This document shows positions 39,453 through 46,741 of a stretch of DNA of 46,741 bases, piece by piece. Location: the NCBI GenBank assembly GCA_025935655.1, contig JAICUV010000001.1, positions 1-46,741 on the forward strand, given 5' to 3'. The notes under the pieces are model-generated. The model saw nothing but the letters and a program-made list of their open reading frames with translations. It was not told the origin of the DNA and made no database searches. Each line of letters starts with the position of its first letter. Position 1 is the stretch's first letter. The position numbers and the translations under genes were made by a program. The DNA comes from Chloroflexota bacterium. Lineage in GTDB: Bacteria; Chloroflexota; Limnocylindria; Limnocylindrales; CSP1-4.

Positions 39453-41519
39453 ATGGACCCGCTCACCTACCCCGCGCCCCCGACGTCCGACCAGGTCGAC
39501 GACTACCACGGCGTCGCCGTGGCGGACCCGTACCGACCGCTCGAGGATGCGCACGCGCCGGAGACCCGGGCGTGGATCGAGGCCCAGAACGCGCTGAGCT
39601 CGCGCGTCCTCGGCACGGTGCCCGCCCGCGACGCGATCCGGCGCCGCCTCGCGGCGCTCTGGGACTTCCCGCGCGCCGGCGTCCCGTGGCGCCATGGGAA
39701 CGCGTGGTTCCAGCTCCGCAACACGGGGCTCCAGGACCAGGATGTCCTCTGGACCGCCGATGGGCCGGAGGCGGAGGGCCGGGTCCTCCTGGACCCCAAC
39801 GGCCTCAACGCCGGCGGCACCACGACCCTCAACGCGATCGCGCCGTCCCACTCGGGCGCGCTCCTGGCCGTCGCGACCGCCGATGCCGGCTCGGACTGGC
39901 AGACGTGGCGCGTGCGCCGTGTCGCCACCGGCGAGGACCTGCCGGACCGGATCCCGTGGAGCAAGTTCTCGGGCGCCGCCTGGACGCACGACGACGCGGG
40001 CTTCTACTACGCCCGGTTCCCCGAGCCGCCCGCGGACGCGACCCACGACGCCCCGAACCTCGACATGGAGGTCCGCTACCACCGCCTCGGCGCGGACCCC
40101 GCGGACGACCCGCTGGTGTTCGCGACGCCGGAGCACCCGGACTGGGGCTTCAACCCCGAGGTCTCCGACGACGGCACGCTGCTCGTGATCACGATCTGGC
40201 GCGGCACGGACCCCGAGAACCGGGTCTGGGTCGCCGAGCTCGGCGACGACGCGGCCGCCGCCGTCCCGCGTCCGCTCCTCGACGCGAACGATGCCCGCTA
40301 CGAGCTCGTGGGGAGCATCGGCCGGACGCTCTACTTCCTCACCAACCTGGGCGCGCCGCGCAGCCGGGCCGTGGCGATCGAGGTCGACGACCCGGCCACG
40401 ATCCGCGAGGTCATCCCGGAGGCCGACGACACGCTCGAGGGCGTGGCGCTCGCGGGCGACCGGTTCGCGGCGATCCACCTCCACCACGCCCATCACCGCC
40501 TGTCGCTGTATGAGCTCGACGGCCGGCCGGCAGGCATCGTGGAGCTGCCCGGCATCGGGACCATCGCGAGCGCCGAGGGCCGGCGCGAGGACCCGGAGCT
40601 GTACCTGACGTTCGAGCGGTTCGCCGCCCCGCGGGCGGTCCTCGCGGTGCGCATGGCCGACGGCACGACCCGCGAGCTCCCCCGCCCTCCCCTGCCTTGG
40701 GACCCGGAGGACTACGTCACCGAGCACACCTTCGTCACGTCCGCCGACGGCACCCGGGTGCCGCTGTTCCTCACCCGGCGTCGCGACGTGGAGCCGGATG
40801 GCGACGTGCCGACGCTGCTCTACGGGTACGGCGGGTTCCAGATCGCGATCGGGCCCGTGTTCAAGGCGGACTGGCTCCTGTGGATGGAGCGCGGCGGGCT
40901 GCTCGCGGTGGCGGCGCTGCGCGGCGGCGGCGAGTACGGCACGGCGTGGCACGACGACGGCCGGCTGGCGAACAAGCAGCACGTCTTCGACGACTACGCG
41001 GCGTGCCTGCGCTGGCTCGCGGCATCCGGCTGGACGCGGCCCGAGCGGATCGGCATCCTCGGGCGCTCGAACGGCGGGCTGCTCGTGGGCGCGACGCTGA
41101 CCCAGCACCCGGAGCTGTTCGGGGCGGCCGTGCCCGAGGTCGGCGTCATGGACATGCTGCGCTTCCACCGGTTCACGATCGGCTGGGGCTGGACCAGCGA
41201 CTACGGCTCGCCCGACGACCCGGAGCAGTTCCGGTGGGTCTACGCGTACTCGCCGCTCCACAACGTGCGGCCTGGGACCGCGTATCCGCCGACGCTCGTG
41301 ACCACGGGCGACCACGACGACCGCGTCGTCCCGGGCCACTCGTTCAAGTTCACGGCCGCGCTCCAGGCGGCGCAGGGCGGCGACGCCCCGATCCTCGTCC
41401 GCATCGACACGGACGCGGGGCACGGCGCGGGCAAGCCGGTGGGCAAGCTCATCGACGAGCGGGCGGACGTGCTCGCGTTCCTGGAGCTCGCGCTGGGCGT
41501 CGACCCGGACCGCGCCTAG
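39453..41519 (+). CDS. Prolyl oligopeptidase (S9A family)
   Basis: A 688-residue soluble peptidase cleaving short peptides after proline. The N-terminus starts with the typical DDYHGVAVADPYRPLED. About 75-400 form the seven-bladed propeller and the C-terminal part the alpha/beta hydrolase. The nucleophile is S539 in ILGRSNGGLLVGATL, the acid lies in GDHDDRVVPGHSFKF (about 619-633), and the catalytic histidine is H657 in DTDAGHGAGKP. Full length for the family and no signal peptide. Its stop shares CTAG with the convergent phosphoglucomutase gene. Confidence 0.95.
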   Translation: MDPLTYPAPPTSDQVDDYHGVAVADPYRPLEDAHAPETRAWIEAQNALSSRVLGTVPARDAIRRRLAALWDFPRAGVPWRHGNAWFQLRNTGLQDQDVLWTADGPEAEGRVLLDPNGLNAGGTTTLNAIAPSHSGALLAVATADAGSDWQTWRVRRVATGEDLPDRIPWSKFSGAAWTHDDAGFYYARFPEPPADATHDAPNLDMEVRYHRLGADPADDPLVFATPEHPDWGFNPEVSDDGTLLVITIWRGTDPENRVWVAELGDDAAAAVPRPLLDANDARYELVGSIGRTLYFLTNLGAPRSRAVAIEVDDPATIREVIPEADDTLEGVALAGDRFAAIHLHHAHHRLSLYELDGRPAGIVELPGIGTIASAEGRREDPELYLTFERFAAPRAVLAVRMADGTTRELPRPPLPWDPEDYVTEHTFVTSADGTRVPLFLTRRRDVEPDGDVPTLLYGYGGFQIAIGPVFKADWLLWMERGGLLAVAALRGGGEYGTAWHDDGRLANKQHVFDDYAACLRWLAASGWTRPERIGILGRSNGGLLVGATLTQHPELFGAAVPEVGVMDMLRFHRFTIGWGWTSDYGSPDDPEQFRWVYAYSPLHNVRPGTAYPPTLVTTGDHDDRVVPGHSFKFTAALQAAQGGDAPILVRIDTDAGHGAGKPVGKLIDERADVLAFLELALGVDPDRA

Positions 41520-43174
41520 ACCGACGCGTCCAGGATCGCCTGCGCCTCCTCGAGGATGCGGCCCAGGTGCTTCTGGCCGCGGAACGACTCGGCGTACAGC
41601 TTGGTCACGTTCTCCGTCCCCGACGGGCGGGCCGCGAACCAGCCCTGCTCGCTGACCACCTTGAGCCCGCCGATCGGGGCGCCGTTGCCGGGCGCCGTCG
41701 TGAGCTTGGCGACGATCGGGTCGCCGGCCAGGGTCGTGGCCGTGACCGCGTCCGGCGACAGCCGCCCGAGGGCGGCCTTGAGCTCGGGCGTGGCCGGGGC
41801 GTCGATGCGCCGGTACGCGGGCGAGCCGAACCGCTCGGTCAGGCCCAGGTAGACCTCGGACGGGTTGCGACCCAGCTTCGCGGTCAGCTCCGCGGCCAGC
41901 AGGCAGGCGATGATCCCGTCCTTGTCCGTGGTCCACACGCGGCCGTCACGGCGCAGGAACGAGGCGCCCGCGCTCTCCTCGCCGCCGAACCCGATCGACC
42001 CGTCGACGAGGCCGGCGACGAACCACTTGAAGCCCACCGGGACCTCGATGAGCCGGCGCCCGAGATCGGCGACCACGCGATCGATGATCGAGGAGCTCAC
42101 GAGGGTCTTGCCCACCGCGACCCGCTCGCCCCAGCCGCGGCCTCCGCCGAACAGGTACGAGATGGCCGCCGCGAGGACGTGGTTCGGGTTCATCAGGCCG
42201 GCGCCCGGCACCACGACGCCGTGGCGGTCCGCGTCGGCGTCGTTGCCCAGGGCGAGGTCGAACCTGTCTCGCAGCTCCACGAGCCGCGCCATCGCGAACG
42301 GGCTCGACGGGTCCATCCGGATCCGCCCGTCCCAGTCCAGGGTCATGAACCCGAACGTCGGGTCCACCTGGTCGTTGGTCACGGTGAGGTCCAGGCCGTA
42401 GTGCTCGCCGATCGCGCCCCAGTAGTCCACGGCGGCGCCGCCCAGCGGGTCCACGCCCAGCCGCAGCCCGGACCCGGCGATCGCCTCCATGTCGATGACG
42501 CTGCCGAGGTCGCCGACGTACGTGCCCATGAAGTCGTGCTCGCCCGCGTCGGCCCGCGCCCGCTCGAACGGGACGCGCGCGATGCCGTCCACGCCCGCCG
42601 GCCCGGCGCCCTCGAGGATCCGGTTCGCCTCGTCCTGGATCCAGCGCGTGACGTCCGTGTCCGCGGGACCGCCGTTGGGCGGGTTGTACTTGAAGCCCCC
42701 GTCCTCGGGCGGGTTGTGGGACGGCGTCACGACGATCCCGTCCGCCAGGCCCGCGGGCGGATCGCCGGGCCGGAAGTCGCGGTTGGCCACGAGGATCGCG
42801 TGCGAGACGGCGGGCGTCGGCGTGAACCCGTCGCCGCTGTCCACGAGGACGTCCACGCCCCGCGCCACGAGCACCTCGAGCGCCGTCCGCCACGCGGGCT
42901 CCGACAGCGCGTGCGTGTCGCGGCCGATGAACAGCGGCCCGGTGTAGCCCTTCCCCGCGCGGTAGCGGCAGATGGCCTCCGTCGTCGCGAGGATGTGCGC
43001 CTCGTTGAACGCGCCCTTCAGGGCGGACCCGCGGTGGCCCGACGTCCCGAACGCGACCCGCTGCGCCGGGTCGGACGGGTCGGGCCGGATGTCCTCGTAC
43101 GCGCGCAGGAGCGCCGGGAGATCGACGAGCTCCTCCGGGAGGGCGGGCTTGCCTGCACGCGGGTTCTGGCTCAT
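41516..43174 (-). CDS. pgm: Alpha-D-phosphoglucomutase
   Basis: A 552-residue phosphohexomutase interconverting alpha-glucose-1-phosphate and glucose-6-phosphate. The phosphoserine loop is VVTPSHNPPEDGGFKYNPP (S152). Mg2+ is held by NDADADRHG (D312, D314, D316). The sugar-specificity loop is GFGGEESAGASF and the phosphate-binding loop RPSGTENVTKLYAES. FGTSGHRG lies near the N-terminus. These are the motifs of the bacterial Pgm branch. GAGG lies 9 nt before the ATG. It diverges from the UgpC-like ATPase gene. Together with the fused beta-phosphoglucomutase, the window can handle both glucose-1-phosphate anomers. Confidence 0.95.
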   Translation of the reverse strand: MSQNPRAGKPALPEELVDLPALLRAYEDIRPDPSDPAQRVAFGTSGHRGSALKGAFNEAHILATTEAICRYRAGKGYTGPLFIGRDTHALSEPAWRTALEVLVARGVDVLVDSGDGFTPTPAVSHAILVANRDFRPGDPPAGLADGIVVTPSHNPPEDGGFKYNPPNGGPADTDVTRWIQDEANRILEGAGPAGVDGIARVPFERARADAGEHDFMGTYVGDLGSVIDMEAIAGSGLRLGVDPLGGAAVDYWGAIGEHYGLDLTVTNDQVDPTFGFMTLDWDGRIRMDPSSPFAMARLVELRDRFDLALGNDADADRHGVVVPGAGLMNPNHVLAAAISYLFGGGRGWGERVAVGKTLVSSSIIDRVVADLGRRLIEVPVGFKWFVAGLVDGSIGFGGEESAGASFLRRDGRVWTTDKDGIIACLLAAELTAKLGRNPSEVYLGLTERFGSPAYRRIDAPATPELKAALGRLSPDAVTATTLAGDPIVAKLTTAPGNGAPIGGLKVVSEQGWFAARPSGTENVTKLYAESFRGQKHLGRILEEAQAILDASV

Positions 43175-43377
43175 CGGGTGCCTCGATCGGGTGGGGGCGA
43201 CGGGCGGGACGATCACGGCCACGATACTCGCCGCACCACACCGTCGCCCACTTGGTCCGATGGCGTACGATCGCCGCAACCCGAGCCAGCACCACGTACG
43301 GGGCTCGTCCGAGTCCGTCGATCGCCGACGGCCGGATGCATGAGCCCGCGATGACCTGGACGGGAGGAGGTTCCTGC

Positions 43378-44499
<1,122 letters not shown>

Positions 44500-44517
44500 C
44501 CGTCCCGAGACCACCTG

Positions 44518-44554
44518 CGGCCGGCTCGCCATCGCGGCGGGCCGGCCGTTCGCT
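44518..44554 (+). terminator. Strong hairpin downstream of the UgpC-like gene
   Basis: A 13-bp stem, CGGCCGGCTCGCC (44518-44530) with GGCGGGCCGGCCG (44536-44548), one G-U pair and a 5-nt loop. It is followed by TTCGCTTGT, a weak T-rich stretch. It lies 19 nt past the stop and just before the ribosome site of the NUDIX gene, so it may terminate or attenuate. Confidence 0.6.
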
Positions 44555-44570
44555 TGTACCGGAGGTTCCC

Positions 44571-45179
44571 GTGCCCCAGCCCGACGCCACCCCCTTCGGT
44601 GACGACCCGCTCGAGGAGCGCGTCGTCGAGCGTCGGCTCATCCACCGCGGCCGCTACCTCGAGTTCCGGGTCGACACGATCGAGCGCGCGGACGGCAGCA
44701 CCGCGACGCGTGACGTCGTCGGCCACCCGGGCGCGATCGCGGTGCTGGCCCTGGACGACGAGATGCGGCTCCTGCTCGTCCGCCAGTGGCGGATCCCCGC
44801 GGAGCGGGCCATGCTCGAGATCCCGGCCGGGACGCTCGACGTCCACGACGGCGCGACCGAGGACCCCGACCTCGCCGCCCGGCGCGAGCTCGAGGAGGAG
44901 ACGGGGTCGCGCGCCGCGAGCTGGCGCAAGCTCGCCGCGTTCTGGACGGCGCCGGGGTTCGCCTCGGAGCTGATGCACCTCTACCTCGCCCGCGGCCTCA
45001 CCAGCGTCCACGGCGACGACGACCGGCTGACACCCGACGAGGACGAGCGCCTGGAGCTGTCGCGGCTGACGATCGACGAGGCGCTGGCGCTCGTCGACGA
45101 CGGCGGGATCAGCGACGCGAAGACGATCCTGGGCGTCCTCTGGCTCGACCGGCTGCGCCGCGCGGGCGAGCTGGGCTGA
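44571..45179 (+). CDS. NUDIX hydrolase, ADP-ribose pyrophosphatase-like
   Basis: A 202-residue enzyme hydrolysing nucleoside diphosphates linked to another group, most likely ADP-ribose. The architecture follows NudF: an N-terminal RRLIHRGRYLEFRVDTIERADGS strand pair, AIAVLALDDEMRLLLVRQWRIPAERAMLEIPAGTLD, and the Nudix box ending AARRELEEETGSRA. FWTAPGFASELMHLYLARGL follows, as is usual in the ADP-ribose subgroup. The loop between AGTLD and the REL(E)EE helix is a few residues longer than standard. The GTG start has GGAGG 5 nt upstream. Confidence 0.92.
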   Translation: MPQPDATPFGDDPLEERVVERRLIHRGRYLEFRVDTIERADGSTATRDVVGHPGAIAVLALDDEMRLLLVRQWRIPAERAMLEIPAGTLDVHDGATEDPDLAARRELEEETGSRAASWRKLAAFWTAPGFASELMHLYLARGLTSVHGDDDRLTPDEDERLELSRLTIDEALALVDDGGISDAKTILGVLWLDRLRRAGELG

Positions 45180-45189
45180 CCCTTCGCCC

Positions 45190-46119
45190 GTGGCGCGCGG
45201 CCTGACCGACGACGAGCTGCCCGCGGGCGTCCGCGCGTTCCGGGCCGGGGACGAGGTCGGGATCCTCGCGGCCATGCACCGGATGCACGACCGCGGCGAG
45301 CTGGAGGGCGTGGACCGGCCGTTCCTCGCCGAGTCGGCGGAGCGGATGGCGTCGGAGCCGTGGCTGGTATCCGTGGCCGAGGACGAGGGACGGCTGGCCG
45401 GCTGGGTCGCGCCGGTCCATGACGACCTGTCGGTGGATCTGCCGTTCCGGCGCCGCGGGCACGGCACGCGCCTCGTGGAGGCGGGCAGGCGGATGGCCGC
45501 CGCGACGGGCCGGACCGAGCTGCGGCTGTGGGTGCCGCACCGGCCCGATGCCGAGGCGTTCGCGCGGGCCCTGGGCTTCCGCTACCAGTCGTCCCTGTGG
45601 AAGCTCCGGCTGGACCCGACGACGCCGGTCGCGGCGCCGGCGTTCCCCGACGACGTCGTGGTCCGGTGGGTGGAGCCGGGAGCGGACGACGCGGCCGTCG
45701 TGGACGTCGCGAACACGATCTTCCTCGACCACCCCTCGCCGATCCAGCTCGAGCTCGAGCACGTGGCGCGGGTCCACGCGAAGCCGGGCTTCGACCCTTC
45801 CACGCTGCTCCTCGTGGCGCCTGCCGAGGACCGGGAGCGGATCATCGGCTTCTGCCGCCTGGGCGCGTGGCAGGACGACGCGGGCGAGCTCGTGGGCGAC
45901 GTACGGCTGGTGGGCGTCGTGCGCGAGTGGCGCGGGCGGGGCCTGGGTCGGCAGCTCGTGCGGTGGGGCGTGGAGGCGCTCCGATCGCGCGGCGCGGGCG
46001 TGATCCACCTCGACGTGGACAGCGAGAACGAGGACGCGCTCCACCTGTACGAGACGCTCGGGTTCGCCCCCGAGGTGGAGTGGCCGCACTGGGTGATCCC
46101 GGTGGGCGACGGCCGCTAG
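45190..46119 (+). CDS. Tandem GNAT acetyltransferase, mycothiol-synthase-like
   Basis: A 309-residue protein with two GNAT domains, as in MshD. The N-terminal copy (about 10-140) keeps DLPFRRRGHGTRLVEAGRRM. The C-terminal copy (about 155-309) has the fuller motif VGVVREWRGRGLGRQLVRWGVEAL and HLDVDSENEDALHLYETLGF, so it is the likelier catalytic domain. Other mycothiol genes are not in the window, so acetylation of another amine is equally possible. GTG start, 10 nt after the NUDIX stop, probably one operon. Its stop shares CTAG with the convergent TPR gene. Confidence 0.85.
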   Translation: MARGLTDDELPAGVRAFRAGDEVGILAAMHRMHDRGELEGVDRPFLAESAERMASEPWLVSVAEDEGRLAGWVAPVHDDLSVDLPFRRRGHGTRLVEAGRRMAAATGRTELRLWVPHRPDAEAFARALGFRYQSSLWKLRLDPTTPVAAPAFPDDVVVRWVEPGADDAAVVDVANTIFLDHPSPIQLELEHVARVHAKPGFDPSTLLLVAPAEDRERIIGFCRLGAWQDDAGELVGDVRLVGVVREWRGRGLGRQLVRWGVEALRSRGAGVIHLDVDSENEDALHLYETLGFAPEVEWPHWVIPVGDGR

Positions 46120-46577
46120 CCTGCGGCGCTCTCCGGATCGGCGGCGTCCGGCTCGTCCGCGCCATCGTCGCCGGCCGGCGCCTTGGGGTCCGGGATCCGG
46201 GCGAGCGCCTGGCGATACAGGGCGGTGCCCGGCGAGAGCGCGACGGCCAGGCGGAGATGGACCCATGCCTCGCGCTCGCGGCCCACCTTCTTGAGGCTCT
46301 GCCCGAGCGCGAACTGCGCGTAGTGCGACGAGGGATCGAGGTCCAGCAGGCTCTCGAACGTCTCGCGCGCCCGGTCGTGCTGCCCGGAGTTGAAGTACGC
46401 CCGTCCGAGCGCCTCGAGGATCGACGCCTTCCCCGGCTCGAGCTTCGCGGCCCGCTCCAGGACGACCGCCGCCTGGGCGTGATGGCGCCGCTTGAGGAGG
46501 CCCTGGCCGCGTTGCAGGAGCTCGTACGCCGACTCGCGGTCGGCGGGATCCGGCGGCGGCACGCGGTCCTGGGTCAC
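46116..46577 (-). CDS. Small tetratricopeptide-repeat protein
   Basis: A 153-residue cytoplasmic protein consisting mainly of about three TPR helix pairs (AYELLQRGQGLLKRRHHAQAAVVLERAAKLEPG; ALGRAYFNSGQHDRARETFESLLDLDPS; ALGQSLKKVGREREAWVHLRLAVALSPG), followed by an acidic tail. It is likely a protein-protein adaptor. I chose the GTG at 46577 because AGGA lies 7 nt upstream; the GTG five codons earlier lacks a ribosome site. No partner can be named. Confidence 0.85.
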   Translation of the reverse strand: MTQDRVPPPDPADRESAYELLQRGQGLLKRRHHAQAAVVLERAAKLEPGKASILEALGRAYFNSGQHDRARETFESLLDLDPSSHYAQFALGQSLKKVGREREAWVHLRLAVALSPGTALYRQALARIPDPKAPAGDDGADEPDAADPESAAG

Positions 46578-46612
46578 GCCCGATCCTTGCACGAATCGGC
46601 CGGGGGCGCCGG

Positions 46613-46618
46613 TAGGAT
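46613..46618 (+). promoter_or_regulatory. Candidate -10 element for the gene at the window end
   Basis: TAGGAT on the plus strand would start transcription about 60 nt before the GTG at 46688. The same hexamer is used before the metallopeptidase gene at 13092. Confidence 0.3.
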
Positions 46619-46687
46619 GGATGGCGCCGCGCGCGTCGCGCCCCTGCCCCGGGCGCCCGCAGGCATCGCCCGAGGACCGAGCCGCTC

Positions 46688-46741
46688 GTGACCCTGCCCG
46701 TCATCCGCCTCGCGATCGCGCTGTTCCTCGTGCAGGCGGGC
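46688..46741 (+). CDS. Partial gene with probable signal peptide or TM helix, cut by the window end
   Basis: Only 18 codons are visible. From GTG the protein reads VTLPVIRLAIALFLVQAG, a short N-region with one Arg and a hydrophobic core, as in a signal peptide or first TM helix. GAGGA lies about 12 nt upstream. The family cannot be determined. Confidence 0.45.
   Translation, partial: MTLPVIRLAIALFLVQAG

Noticed and set aside
39132..41936. A 934-aa open frame opposite the prolyl oligopeptidase gene
   Set aside because: Low-complexity Arg/Val/Asp/Gly sequence, antisense to an intact S9A peptidase.
46621..46741. Plus-strand frame from ATG 46621 right after TAGGAT
   Set aside because: Only 2 nt separate the -10-like hexamer from this ATG and the product is Arg/Pro-rich; the GTG at 46688 in another frame gives a plausible signal peptide.

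Overview
The window is very GC-rich, gene-dense bacterial chromosome with strong G/C bias at third codon positions, many GTG starts, 4-nt gene overlaps and long spurious antisense frames. I see no phage, transposon, integron, plasmid or CRISPR feature. The gene mix (Ku plus multidomain LigD, BioY, F420/FMN luciferase-type oxidoreductase, MpaB-like oxygenase, GH65 phosphorylase, mycothiol-synthase-like double GNAT, several apparently leaderless genes) suits a soil or freshwater Chloroflexota (Limnocylindria-like) or an actinobacterium. No rRNA or marker gene is present, so this placement is inference.

Layout. 0-7 kb holds the two-component end-joining machinery, LigD and Ku, both on the minus strand, separated by an LLM oxidoreductase, a small membrane protein and a cation/Ca2+ exchanger-like protein. 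7-13 kb holds a secreted subtilisin, an unnamed protein with a predicted PD-(D/E)XK nuclease core, a small flavodoxin and a GlcD-type FAD oxidase. 13-18 kb holds a secreted M1-type metallopeptidase, two GNATs and a tightly overlapping minus-strand cluster bioY / MpaB-like oxygenase / lipoprotein. 18-23 kb holds a MacB/FtsX-type ABC exporter and a CAP-domain secreted protein, followed by tRNA-His.

24-31.6 kb is a carbohydrate-utilisation operon on the minus strand: lacI-type regulator, sugar-binding lipoprotein, two MalF/MalG-like permeases and a fusion of GH65 disaccharide phosphorylase with beta-phosphoglucomutase. A TTGACG-N16-GATAAT promoter with overlapping palindromic operators sits in front of the regulator gene. 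The operon has no ATPase; a UgpC/MsmK-type ATPase at 43.4-44.5 kb is a good candidate, and an alpha-phosphoglucomutase lies beside it. In the proposed route the sugar is imported by the ABC permease, phosphorolysed to beta-glucose-1-phosphate, and converted to glucose-6-phosphate by the fused mutase.

31.8-36.4 kb holds an orphan sensor histidine kinase and a large FAD plus Fe-S dehydrogenase. 36.5-39.4 kb is an islet of small probable metal-binding proteins: pirin, a 74-aa protein with a CxxC, a 179-aa zinc-ribbon protein, and two tiny coupled ORFs that share the spacing HxxH-x6-CPxC. 39.4-46.7 kb holds a prolyl oligopeptidase, phosphoglucomutase, the UgpC-like ATPase, a NUDIX hydrolase, a double GNAT, a TPR protein and the start of a further gene.

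The most interesting observations are the coupled HxxH-x6-CPxC mini-protein pair, recurrent -10-like hexamers placed 6-7 nt before start codons (leaderless genes), three convergent gene pairs sharing one CTAG as both stop codons, the lacI promoter/operator, and a cluster of GGTCA/TGACC repeats in an otherwise empty 0.6-kb region.
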